64,000 bases of DNA from Halomonas korlensis. GTDB lineage: Bacteria > Pseudomonadota > Gammaproteobacteria > Pseudomonadales > Halomonadaceae. Under the pieces are notes generated by a model that searched no databases, had not been told where the DNA came from, and saw only the letters and a list, made by a program, of their open reading frames with translations. The position numbers were made by a program, and so were the translations under genes. Below are positions 56,197 through 64,000 of the stretch, one piece after another (position 1 is the stretch's first letter; every line of letters begins with the position of its first letter). The stretch is taken from positions 496,001 through 560,000 of the forward strand of contig NZ_FPBP01000001.1 of the NCBI RefSeq assembly GCF_900116705.1, read 5' to 3'.

Positions 56197-59100
56197 TCAG
56201 CGCGAAGCGTCACCGGCCTCTACCTCGCCGGGATCGCCCTTGGCACCCGGGGGCGGATGCACAGGCCGGGGCATCGGCGCGTTTGGATCACTCTCTACCT
56301 TCTTCGCTTTGCCATCCGCACGGTGCAACCAGACGTCGAGCTGGTTAAAGGCGATATCGACATCATGGTCGGCAAACAGCTCACCGACCCGGCAATTTAT
56401 CTCATCGGTGGCAAACAGCCGGTCGCCCAGGCTGTTGACGAAGATGCGCAGCTCGAATTTCAGCGTGCTGTCGCCGTAGCTCATGAAGAACACCTGGGGC
56501 TCGGGGTCGGCCAGCACGCGGGGATTCTCGTCAGCCGCCCGGCGCAACAGCTGATGGACCAGACGATGATCCGAGCCGTAGGAGACACCATACGTCAGTA
56601 CGACACGCGTCACCGTATCGGAGAGCGACCAGTTGATCAGCTGGTCGGTCACGAAGGTCTTGTTGGGAATGATGATCTCCTTGCGATCGAAATCGGTCAC
56701 CGTGGTCGCGCGGATACGGATCTTGCTTACCGTCCCCGTCAGGTTGCCAAGCGTGATGGTGTCGCCGATACGCACCGGTCGCTCGAAGAGAATGATCAAC
56801 CCCGACACGAAATTGGCGAAGATCTCCTGCAGGCCGAAGCCCAGACCGACCCCCAGGGCCGCCACCAGCCACTGCAACTTGTTCCAGGAAATCCCCAGCG
56901 TGGAGAGCCCCAATACCAGCCCAGTACCGAGGATCGTATAGGAAAGCAGTGATGTGATGGCATAGGCACTACCTTGCTTGAGCTCGAGGCGTGACAGCAC
57001 CATCACCTCGAGCAGGCCCGGCAGATTGCGTGCCAGCATCAACGTCAAGGCAATGATCAGGAGTGACGTGAAGATATCCGCCACCGACAAGGTATCGGTG
57101 ATCAACTCGCTGCCTTCGCCTTCGCCACCGCCCCAGAGCGCCACGCCCTCAAGATACGCCAGCACCGAAAGAAGATCCGCCCAGACCAGATAGAGCAGCA
57201 AGACCATGCCGATCAGCAACAGCAGTTTCGACAGACGCAAGGACTGCTGGTTGATCTGCTCCATGTCCAACGGTGGCTCCTCTATCACCTCCAGGCCGCC
57301 ATCGGCCCCTTCCTGCGCCTGGACGCGACGCCTGGCGAGCGCACGCTTGAAGGCCAACCGCCGCGCGGCGACAGCCAGCCCCCGCACCACTGCAGCTTCT
57401 ACCAGTATCCACAGCCCCAGCAGGTAGAGGGTGATGACAAAATGCTCCACCAGACTCAGTGCCGTGTACTCGTAGCCGAAAATGATCAGGCCAGCCAAGG
57501 CGAGCGGCACCAGTGCGATGACCAGCCCCAGGACCAGCCTGAACAGCTTGATGCCGAAGAAAGGGGTGTGGGCAAGGATAAGCCTTGCCAGCAGCACGCA
57601 CATGGCTACCAGCCCCACAAGCAGCACGCCCAAGGCCACGGGTCGCTGATTCAGGCTGATGTCGCCGTCACGTGCCAAAATCGACACCAGCAGCACTGGC
57701 ACCAGCGCCACACCCAACCATTGCAGCAACCAGCGCAAGCGACGCACATAACCTGCCGGCCAATGGAAATGCTTGGTCGCCACGCCATCGGGCACCAGCA
57801 GCCGACGCGCCCAGGCGATGACCGCCCAGGCGGCAGCCAGGTGCCAGCAGGCCTGGCCAAGCTTGATCGCAATGCCTTGCCCTCCCGCCACGAATGCCAC
57901 GCCCAGCCCCGCCAACACCAGGGGTCCATGTAGCGCCAGCAATGCGTTCAATACGATCGCCTGCGGTGTGTGGGCCTGACTATCGCTGCGTAACCGGCCA
58001 ATCTGATCATGCAGCACCGCCAGACGTCGCTTGATACGCCCGCGGCTCCATAACAACAGCCCCGACACCACCAGGAAGGGCAGGCCGAAAAGCGCCTCAG
58101 GACGCGGGACCCGCCAATTCATCGGCAGGGCCCCGCGCCATTCGCCTTGTTGCCATTCATTGGCAAGCAAGGAAGGCAGCTGACCCAGCCAGGACAGGCC
58201 CAGCGGCCGACGATTGGCGACCCAGAACAGCTGCTCATCGATGGTGGCTCGCAACTCGTGAGAATTTTCCAACACTTGCTGCTGATTGAGCTGCAGCTCA
58301 ATCGCCACGCTCAACAAATTGCCATAGGTCTGCTCGAGCTGATCAACCAGTTCCCGGCGCGACTGGTAAAGGCGTGCCAGGGAAGCCACCAACTCGGGGG
58401 TAGCCTCCATGTCGGCCTCACGCAGCCGCTCTCGTGCTAACTGCTCACCCTGGCGTAAGGCGTCTCGCTGGCCGGCCAGGTCGAACTGGCGCAGACGCTG
58501 GTCGGCAATTTCGTCCTGAAGACCTCGGCGAGCCTCCACCTGGGGCAGCGCCCTACGCTGTTCGCGAAGTATGCGCGACAACAACAGGCTGCCCCGAATC
58601 GCACGAATCTGTTCGTTGAGGCTGCGCTGGAGCTGGCGGACCTTTTCGAGTTGACTGCGCACCAGCAGGCTCTCGCGGACCAGATCATTGCTGTGATCGC
58701 TGGCTTTCAACAGCTCAAGGCTGAGCTCGCGATTGGTTCGAAGAGCCTGCTCGAGCACGGGATGGCCGGCGGCGATCATCGGATCGTTGCGTGCCGCATC
58801 CGCGATAGCCTGCTCCGCGACCAGACGCCGCTTGCGGTCAATGACGCTTTGCAGAACCCCTAGCGTCATGCGCTGTCGCGCCACCTGGTGGGTCAGCAGA
58901 TCACGTTGCTGCTGAGCCAGTTCGCGCAATTGGGTATTGGTCGCCAGTTCTCGCTGATGAAGGCGCAGCTGCAGCTCCGCCAGATGTCGCGAGACACGCA
59001 GCTCCAGCAACCGGGCATCGTTTTCGTTAAGCGCGGTGGGCTCGAGATTGTCCAAGGCGCGACGAGCCTGCTCGGAGGCCTGCATTGCCTCGGCAATGGC

Positions 59101-59616
59101 TCGCTGAGCGCGTTCCGGCAGCGTCTGGGCTGCCAACAACTGTGCGTTGACCTCAGCCAACCGATCCTGCCGCTGCTGGAGTTCAGCCTCTGCTTCCTGT
59201 TGACGCGCCTCCAGTTGCTTCAGCGGCAAGTCATCGAGGTCGGTCGCGGAAATCAGGGCATCGCCGTCTTCTTCCGCAACGCGCTCACGCTCCAGACGCA
59301 ATACCTGTTCCGGCGCCCGTTCGACACGCTGGTTGAGGTTGGCGAGGCGCTCCTCGGCCTGGGAGATCTGCTCCAGCATCGAAAGCACGGCCTGGAGTGC
59401 CTGGATGTCCTGCAGTACGGCGTCAGTGGGCGTTTCTCCCTCCTCGGGCTGTAACTCGGCCAGACGTTGCGCCACTTGCTCACGCTCGGGCAGCGATTCG
59501 TCGGCCACCGCCAGGCCGGCCGTCCCGACGATCAATGCCAGCCAGAGAAACAGGTAGCCAGCAATACGCGCGACCCGCCGCCCGAATGAGGGTAATATAC
59601 ATCGCATTATTTTCAT
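56197..59616 (-). CDS. mscK: MscK/KefA mechanosensitive channel
   Basis: 1139 residues, full length for MscK. Signal peptide (residues 1-40), a periplasmic coiled-coil domain of about 430 residues, about eleven membrane segments, then the MscS core LGVGLGFGLQEIFANFVSGL and PVRIGDTITLGNLTGTVSKI. It opens under membrane tension and releases solutes on osmotic downshift, which fits a halophile. ATG at 59616 has AGGA at 6 nt. The stop is 8 bp from the convergent tlyA stop. The Pro-rich C-tail is unusual. Confidence 0.95.
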   Translation of the reverse strand: MKIMRCILPSFGRRVARIAGYLFLWLALIVGTAGLAVADESLPEREQVAQRLAELQPEEGETPTDAVLQDIQALQAVLSMLEQISQAEERLANLNQRVERAPEQVLRLERERVAEEDGDALISATDLDDLPLKQLEARQQEAEAELQQRQDRLAEVNAQLLAAQTLPERAQRAIAEAMQASEQARRALDNLEPTALNENDARLLELRVSRHLAELQLRLHQRELATNTQLRELAQQQRDLLTHQVARQRMTLGVLQSVIDRKRRLVAEQAIADAARNDPMIAAGHPVLEQALRTNRELSLELLKASDHSNDLVRESLLVRSQLEKVRQLQRSLNEQIRAIRGSLLLSRILREQRRALPQVEARRGLQDEIADQRLRQFDLAGQRDALRQGEQLARERLREADMEATPELVASLARLYQSRRELVDQLEQTYGNLLSVAIELQLNQQQVLENSHELRATIDEQLFWVANRRPLGLSWLGQLPSLLANEWQQGEWRGALPMNWRVPRPEALFGLPFLVVSGLLLWSRGRIKRRLAVLHDQIGRLRSDSQAHTPQAIVLNALLALHGPLVLAGLGVAFVAGGQGIAIKLGQACWHLAAAWAVIAWARRLLVPDGVATKHFHWPAGYVRRLRWLLQWLGVALVPVLLVSILARDGDISLNQRPVALGVLLVGLVAMCVLLARLILAHTPFFGIKLFRLVLGLVIALVPLALAGLIIFGYEYTALSLVEHFVITLYLLGLWILVEAAVVRGLAVAARRLAFKRALARRRVQAQEGADGGLEVIEEPPLDMEQINQQSLRLSKLLLLIGMVLLLYLVWADLLSVLAYLEGVALWGGGEGEGSELITDTLSVADIFTSLLIIALTLMLARNLPGLLEVMVLSRLELKQGSAYAITSLLSYTILGTGLVLGLSTLGISWNKLQWLVAALGVGLGFGLQEIFANFVSGLIILFERPVRIGDTITLGNLTGTVSKIRIRATTVTDFDRKEIIIPNKTFVTDQLINWSLSDTVTRVVLTYGVSYGSDHRLVHQLLRRAADENPRVLADPEPQVFFMSYGDSTLKFELRIFVNSLGDRLFATDEINCRVGELFADHDVDIAFNQLDVWLHRADGKAKKVESDPNAPMPRPVHPPPGAKGDPGEVEAGDASR

Positions 59617-59766
59617 CAACCTTCCTGGCGGTTTCGGCCGTATGAGGACCTGCCGATTCTCGGCTTACCGGAGTCGCAAGACAATGCATCAGCGGTTCGA
59701 CCAGTTGACTTGGTTGTACGGAATGGTAGAAACGTCGTTCATACGCCGCATGGGGTCGTCAATCCA

Positions 59767-60828
59767 ATGAATGTGACACGCTCATTCCCCCTGTTCGCCC
59801 TCTCGCTGGCCCTCGGGGCGCAGCCATTGGCAGCGCAGGCACAAGAGCCACCGCTCTCCGATGCAGAACGTGCCGCGATTCAGTCACGCATCGAAACGCT
59901 CAATAATGAGCTCGAGTCGCTGCGTCGCCAGCTGAGCGAGGAACAACGGGGCACCGACCCGGCCTCCGTTAAAGTCGCGCCTGCCTCACAGGTATCAGAC
60001 GTCTCACCCGCCCCTGAAGAGGAGCTGGCCAGTGTTCAGGAACGCCGTGAGCTTGAACGGGAATCCGCCAATAACCCCTTCTCGATCACGACTCACCGGC
60101 GCAATTATCTGCTGCCGCTTACCTATAACCTCAATCCCAACGACAAGGGCTTCAGCTCCGGCGACCCCGATCGTGCCGAGGTCAAGTTTCAATTCAGCGC
60201 CAAGTTCAATCTGGTCGACGACCTCTTCGGCGACGCAGGAGGGGATCTGTACTTCGCTTACACTCAGCGCAGCTGGTGGCAAGCCTACAACGCCGATTCC
60301 TCCTCGCCTTTTCGCGAGACGAACTACGAGCCGGAAGTCTTTATCGACTTCGATACCCGATGGTCACTGCTGGGCTGGACCAACATCTACAATCGGCTGG
60401 GCCTCAGTCACCAGTCCAACGGGCGTTCCAGCGAACAGTCACGCAGCTGGAATCGAGTCACCCTGCAGTCGACTTTCCTGAACGATGACTGGGCAGTGAC
60501 AGTGGCACCGCACTGGCGGATACCCGAGTCCGAGGATGAAGACGACAATCCCGATATCCATCATTACATGGGCTATGGTGACGTCACGGTGGCGCATCGC
60601 TTCAATACCGACCAGGAAGTCAGCATGCTGGTGCGGGGCAGCCCCCGCGACGGCAACATGGGAGCCCAGCTCGACTATTCCTGGCCCCTGTTCGGCAATG
60701 TGCGCGGACATGTGCAGTATTATTCAGGCTACGGCGACAGCCTGATCGATTACGATCATCGTACCCAGCGTCTCGGCATCGGCTTCAGCCTCAATCCGCT
60801 GTTTTCCGGTAACGGTCTCGACCAGTGA
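59767..60828 (+). CDS. pldA: Outer-membrane phospholipase A (PldA)
   Basis: 353 residues. Signal peptide to AAQAQE, a polar coiled-coil stretch (about 30-100) not found in E. coli PldA, then the 12-strand barrel. Active site LGLSHQSNGRSSEQSRSWNR holds the His-Ser pair and the downstream Asn. It hydrolyses phospholipids misplaced in the outer leaflet, complementing MlaA. Weak RBS; several starts lie within 20 codons upstream. Confidence 0.92.
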   Translation: MNVTRSFPLFALSLALGAQPLAAQAQEPPLSDAERAAIQSRIETLNNELESLRRQLSEEQRGTDPASVKVAPASQVSDVSPAPEEELASVQERRELERESANNPFSITTHRRNYLLPLTYNLNPNDKGFSSGDPDRAEVKFQFSAKFNLVDDLFGDAGGDLYFAYTQRSWWQAYNADSSSPFRETNYEPEVFIDFDTRWSLLGWTNIYNRLGLSHQSNGRSSEQSRSWNRVTLQSTFLNDDWAVTVAPHWRIPESEDEDDNPDIHHYMGYGDVTVAHRFNTDQEVSMLVRGSPRDGNMGAQLDYSWPLFGNVRGHVQYYSGYGDSLIDYDHRTQRLGIGFSLNPLFSGNGLDQ

Positions 60829-60929
60829 AGGTCTCTCATCGGAAAGTCTATTACTGAAGAGAAAGCGCATTGAACTCACCCCCGCTGCTGCTATGCTGAG
60901 CGTGTCATTCACCATCCAAGGAAGACCCC

Positions 60930-61262
60930 ATGGCTAACCGCCTGCCCCATGCCAGTGAATCTACCAAACAATTAAGAGAAGACCTGCAACACCTCACGCA
61001 GACCGTCGAAGAACTCGTGAATGCCACTGCCGACGACTCCCGGAGTAACATCAAGGAGTTGCGTAGCCGGGCCGAGACTCATCTGAAGAATACCCGTGCG
61101 CGTCTCGAAGCTCGTGGCGAGCGGCTTTATGGTGAAGCACGCGAAACCGTTACCGAGCAGGCCGATGTGCTGGACGATTACGTTCACAAGAACCCCTGGA
61201 CCAGCATCGGTGTCGGCACCGGGGTAGGTGTCCTTATCGGTATGCTCATCGGGCGGCGCTGA
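60930..61262 (+). CDS. YqjD/ElaB-type ribosome-membrane anchor (DUF883)
   Basis: 110 residues. Amphipathic helical body (KQLREDLQHLTQTVEELV; RSNIKELRSRAETHL) and a C-terminal glycine-rich membrane segment (NPWTSIGVGTGVGVLIGMLI). In E. coli YqjD binds ribosomes at the membrane in stationary phase. The stop overlaps the next start by one base; first gene of a yqjDEK-like trio. Confidence 0.9.
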   Translation: MANRLPHASESTKQLREDLQHLTQTVEELVNATADDSRSNIKELRSRAETHLKNTRARLEARGERLYGEARETVTEQADVLDDYVHKNPWTSIGVGTGVGVLIGMLIGRR

Positions 61263-61654
61263 TGGCATCGAGCCTGGGCCCGACGCAACGCCTGTTCACT
61301 GCCGGCAAGCGCTTGCTGAACAGTCTGCTGGCTACCGGCGAGACGCGTCTGCGCCTCGCGGTACTGGAACTCGAAGAAGAACGTGCGCGGCTCGTGACGC
61401 TGCTGTTGCTGGCCGGATTGAGCTTGATACTGCTGATGCTGGGTCTGGGCGCGTTGACCACGCTGATCATCGTGATCTTCTGGGAAAGCCATCGCCTGAC
61501 GGCCATCGCGGTCAGCGCGGTGGTACTGCTGCTCAGCGGCGCCGGCGTGGCGGCTTGGGTGATGCAACTGGCGCGTCGTCGTACGCTGCTGGCCAGCACA
61601 CTGGCTCACCTGGCAACCGACCGCGAGCTGTTGGAGTATCGGCGTGATACCTAG
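61262..61654 (+). CDS. YqjE-like membrane protein (phage holin family, DUF1469)
   Basis: 130 residues. Two membrane segments (LLLLAGLSLILLMLGLGALT and LTAIAVSAVVLLLSGAGVAA) after an amphipathic N-terminus. Second of the trio; TGATG overlap upstream and an 11-bp overlap with the next gene. Function unknown. Confidence 0.87.
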   Translation: MASSLGPTQRLFTAGKRLLNSLLATGETRLRLAVLELEEERARLVTLLLLAGLSLILLMLGLGALTTLIIVIFWESHRLTAIAVSAVVLLLSGAGVAAWVMQLARRRTLLASTLAHLATDRELLEYRRDT

Positions 61655-61976
61655 AGTGAAGGCGAGTCGCCCCCCTGTTATCACCAACGACGTACCCATC
61701 AGCCGTGCCGAGCGCAAGGCACGGCTGGAGGCCAGTATCGAACAGCAACGCATCGACATCCTGGTGGAAGCGAGCCGCTGGAAAGACGCGAGTCGTCCTC
61801 TGGACGATGCATGGCGAGGACTGATGCGTTTCAAGGGCCCGCTTTATGCAGTTGGGGGGTTCCTGCTGCTTCGTGGGTCGCGTAAACCCGGCGCGCTGGC
61901 GCGCCTCACCCACCGCGTGGAGGGCGGCGTCATCCTGTTCAATCGTGCACGTCACTTGCTGCGCATGCTTGATTGA
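61644..61976 (+). CDS. YqjK-like protein
   Basis: 110 residues, GTG start with GGAG 7 nt upstream, overlapping the yqjE-like gene by 11 bp. Basic N-terminus, amphipathic helix (RAERKARLEASIEQQRIDIL) and a short hydrophobic patch. YqjK by position and type; sequence similarity is weak. Confidence 0.7.
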   Translation: MIPRVKASRPPVITNDVPISRAERKARLEASIEQQRIDILVEASRWKDASRPLDDAWRGLMRFKGPLYAVGGFLLLRGSRKPGALARLTHRVEGGVILFNRARHLLRMLD

Positions 61977-62062
61977 TGCCGTGCCTGTTTTGCTAGCCGT
62001 GCTTCTTTCTCTAACTAAGCCCAAATGACCCATTACAGCCATCGTGCTGACAGGAGCCCGCC

Positions 62063-62518
62063 ATGGCCATTGCTCTCACCCTGCACCTGCTCGCTGCACT
62101 CATCTGGGTCGGTGGGATGTTTTTCGCCTGGCTGATTCTCAGGCCGGTTGCCGCGACATTGCTCGAGCCGCCCACCAGACTGACGCTGTGGCTTGGGGTA
62201 TTCCGGCGTTTCTTCCCCTGGGTATGGGGCACCATTCTCATTCTGCTCGTCAGCGGGTTCTGGATGCTCTTCGGGGTCTTTGGCGGGATGGCCGGCGCCG
62301 GTTGGCATGTCCACCTGATGCTGGTCACCGGTCTCGTCATGATGGCGATCTTTCTGCACATCTGGTTTGCCCCCTACTCGCGTCTGGGACGCGCCGTGGG
62401 TAAGGAAGACTGGGCAGCAGGCGCCAAGCAGCTCGGGCAGATACGCCAGCTTATCGGGCTCAACCTGATCCTTGGGCTCGTCACCGTGGCAGTGGCCTCA
62501 GGCGGGCGTTTTCTCTGA
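62063..62518 (+). CDS. CopD-like membrane protein
   Basis: 151 residues, four membrane segments. LHLLAALIWVGGMFFAW at the start and the histidines HVHLML, LHIWFAP fit the CopD/UPF0093-type four-helix family (copper or haem related). No copper genes nearby, so the ligand is uncertain. AGGAG 6 nt before the ATG. Confidence 0.82.
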   Translation: MAIALTLHLLAALIWVGGMFFAWLILRPVAATLLEPPTRLTLWLGVFRRFFPWVWGTILILLVSGFWMLFGVFGGMAGAGWHVHLMLVTGLVMMAIFLHIWFAPYSRLGRAVGKEDWAAGAKQLGQIRQLIGLNLILGLVTVAVASGGRFL

Positions 62519-62633
62519 TTCAGCTTGTCGCTTTCACTACGCCCTTCTCACGACTCGACGTTGCCCCCTGCCCCACCAAGGCTGAAACATTCAGCGGCAC
62601 ACTGATAGTAAAAATAGGTAAAAACAGGGCAGC

Positions 62634-62664
62634 AAAAGGGCCGCCTCCCTGGGGAAGGCGGCCC
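62634..62664 (-). terminator. Intrinsic terminator of the phasin gene
   Basis: Stem GGGCCGCCT / AGGCGGCCC (9 bp, loop CCCTGGGGA) followed on the minus strand by TTTTG. 35 bp after the phasin stop. Confidence 0.85.
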
Positions 62665-62699
62665 TGCAAGCGTCGAGCCGTGTCAACGAGTCACTTGTC

Positions 62700-63236
62700 T
62701 TAGCTGCTGGTCGACTTCTTGCTCTTGTCGGTCTGCCGCTGACTTTTCTGTGACGCATCGTCAGCTTCTTCCTGGCCCTTCTGGAGGGTACTCTCTACCT
62801 CTTCCTGGCCCTTCTGGAAGTTTTCCTGAAGCTGCTTCTGGCCCTTCTGCATGTTCTCTTCGAGCTGCTTGCGGCCCAGCTGCATGTTCTCCATCGTCAG
62901 CTGCTGAGTCTCCTTCAGGTATTCCTGGCTCAAGGAACGGATCCTGTCGGCATCTTCCTTCAAACGCTCGCTCATTTCCCGGACAGCCTGCTGCTGCTGC
63001 TCGATCACCTGCCGGAAACTTTCGGAATCTCTGACTTCAAGCCAGGAGCGAGATTGCGCCAGGCTGGTATCGGCAAACGCACGAACGGCATCGAACTGTG
63101 CCGAAAACAGTTGTTCAAAATAATCTGTGGTCAGTGCCCCGTAGGCACGCACCGGCTCGACGATGGAATTTTCGAACTGCTCGGTGGCTCGCTCAGTCGC
63201 CTGATTGGCGTCTGTCTTGGTCCTTTCAGCGCTCAT
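62700..63236 (-). CDS. Phasin-family protein (PHA granule associated)
   Basis: 178 residues. The phasin region (about 20-110) shows LTTDYFEQLFSAQFDAVRAF and the amphipathic run RQVIEQQQQAVREMSERL. It coats polyhydroxyalkanoate granules. The C-terminus has about four 11-residue repeats of the form MQKGQKQLQEN / FQKGQEEVEST / LQKGQEEADDA, predicted helical and low complexity. RBS GGAGAGG 4 nt before the ATG. No phaC in the window. Confidence 0.88.
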   Translation of the reverse strand: MSAERTKTDANQATERATEQFENSIVEPVRAYGALTTDYFEQLFSAQFDAVRAFADTSLAQSRSWLEVRDSESFRQVIEQQQQAVREMSERLKEDADRIRSLSQEYLKETQQLTMENMQLGRKQLEENMQKGQKQLQENFQKGQEEVESTLQKGQEEADDASQKSQRQTDKSKKSTSS

Positions 63237-63576
63237 CTAACCTCTCCTTGTCGTGTAGCAACTCAAGTAAAGTAACTACATTAGTGAACTAATCACACAG
63301 TGAAGTCACTACTAAAGCAAAATGTACTAACAGCATGCATCACCTCAAGAGGGCTGATGCTATCCGAGCCAACAATGTAGTAGAAGTATGAACCCCAAGC
63401 TGGCAACGCCATTCTTACTCATCGAAGCGATACCTGCCACTACACTAACTAAAGTATAATCGTTCGCCACCATTCTGTCCGTGCGGTACCACACCCAAAT
63501 GCTGCATAACAGCAAATATTTCGTTATATAGAGAGAACAAAGACTTCTTCAAGCCGCAGCGCAGTCATATTGATTG
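63237..63576. other. AT-rich intergenic region, 340 bp
   Basis: Clearly richer in A/T than the rest of the window. It holds two palindromes just upstream of the phasin gene: ATTAGT-GA-ACTAAT (63280-63293) and AGTGA-AG-TCACT (63299-63310), plausible operators. A plus-strand TATAAT at 63455-63460 faces no ORF. No gene seen. Confidence 0.5.
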
Positions 63577-64000
63577 CTAGAACGACTCCCCGCACGCGAC
63601 CCCCGATGCCCAGGCCCATTGAAAGTTGTGTCCGCCGAGCTCGCCGGTAACGTCCAGCACTTCACCAATGAAACGCAACTGGGGCAGCGACACGACTTCA
63701 AAGGTCCGCGATGAGATCGCTCGCGTATCGATCCCTCCCATCGTGACTTCGGCGGTTCGCCACCCTTCCGTTCCGGCAGGTTTGAGCCGCCAGGCTTTCA
63801 GCCGCTCGGCCCATTCTGAAAGCGCATGATTGGAGCGTTCGGCCAGCATGCCGTCGGCTCCGTACCACTCGATCAATGCCTGGGCGAGCCTCTTGGGCAA
63901 CTGCTCGGCAAGCCAGCCCGAGAGGCGGCGCCTGGGCGTTTGGCGACGCGCCGCTGTCAGCGCCTGGTAGGCATCGATACCGGGCAACAGGTTGATGATA
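63577..64000 (-). CDS. HI0933/YhiN-type FAD-dependent oxidoreductase, C-terminal part
   Basis: The frame stays open to base 64000, so the N-terminal FAD-binding part lies outside the window. The end shows VTMGGIDTRAISSRT, GEVLDVTGELGGHNFQWAWA and SGVACGESF, hallmarks of the HI0933/YhiN flavoprotein family. Physiological substrate unknown. Confidence 0.88.
   Translation of the reverse strand, partial: IINLLPGIDAYQALTAARRQTPRRRLSGWLAEQLPKRLAQALIEWYGADGMLAERSNHALSEWAERLKAWRLKPAGTEGWRTAEVTMGGIDTRAISSRTFEVVSLPQLRFIGEVLDVTGELGGHNFQWAWASGVACGESF

Overview
The window reads as chromosome from a high-GC gammaproteobacterium. A Halomonas-like (Halomonadaceae) origin is my inference, from gene content (PHA phasin, MscK, YcgL/YcgN, YqjD-E-K trio, oligopeptidase B, dnaX-ybaB-recR block) and protein style. 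No integrase, IS, tRNA, rRNA or CRISPR was recognised. One RNA gene, the 4.5S SRP RNA (ffs), is clear.

Layout. 1-5.1 kb: the 3' end of an ATP-grasp gene, a minus-strand operon of an amidase plus two unrecognised membrane proteins, and a secreted coiled-coil/LysM protein. 5.4-11.7 kb: TauE/SafE exporter, SDR dehydrogenase and acyl-CoA synthetase facing a divergent thiolase, then the FetAB-like exporter. 11.8-20.4 kb: an arsenic resistance island. Its plus arm holds arsH, acr3, an MFS gene, a broken ArsP-like permease and a thioredoxin-fold protein. Its minus arm holds gap-arsJ-arsR followed by cbpA-cbpM. Four matching 20-bp inverted repeats (ATATATG-N6-CATATAT type) sit in its promoter regions and look like ArsR operators. 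No arsC is seen, so arsenate is probably handled by the GAPDH/ArsJ 1-arseno-3-phosphoglycerate route and arsenite by Acr3.

20.5-25 kb: pstSCAB with a PhoB box and a long hairpin between pstS and pstC. 25-31 kb: Bcr/CflA exporter, transaldolase, and an mlaA / SpoIIE-phosphatase / STAS operon next to a KAS III-like synthase. 31-42.4 kb: hrpA, fadD with a palindromic operator, a YafJ / VWA protein / small membrane protein operon, and oligopeptidase B. 42.4-47.4 kb: dnaX-ybaB-recR-rnd-ycgL-ycgN on the minus strand. dnaX carries a run of 10 C exactly where a gamma/tau switch would be expected. 47.6-50.7 kb: PAS-GGDEF protein, rmuC, ffs.

50.9-54.3 kb holds the least explained locus: a full-length ATP-grasp protein followed by a 681-residue protein of no family I recognise, whose C-terminal third shows a Cys-His-Asn layout like papain or transglutaminase folds. 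The ATP-grasp paralogue at the left edge matches it at 110 of 142 compared residues. An ATP-grasp ligase paired with a cysteine peptidase or amidase is my best candidate for an undescribed system here.

54.3-64 kb: AbrB-family transporter, TlyA-type methyltransferase, MscK, outer-membrane phospholipase A, the yqjDEK-like trio, a CopD-like membrane protein, a phasin with C-terminal repeats, an AT-rich spacer, and the C-terminal end of a HI0933/YhiN-type flavoprotein running off the right edge.
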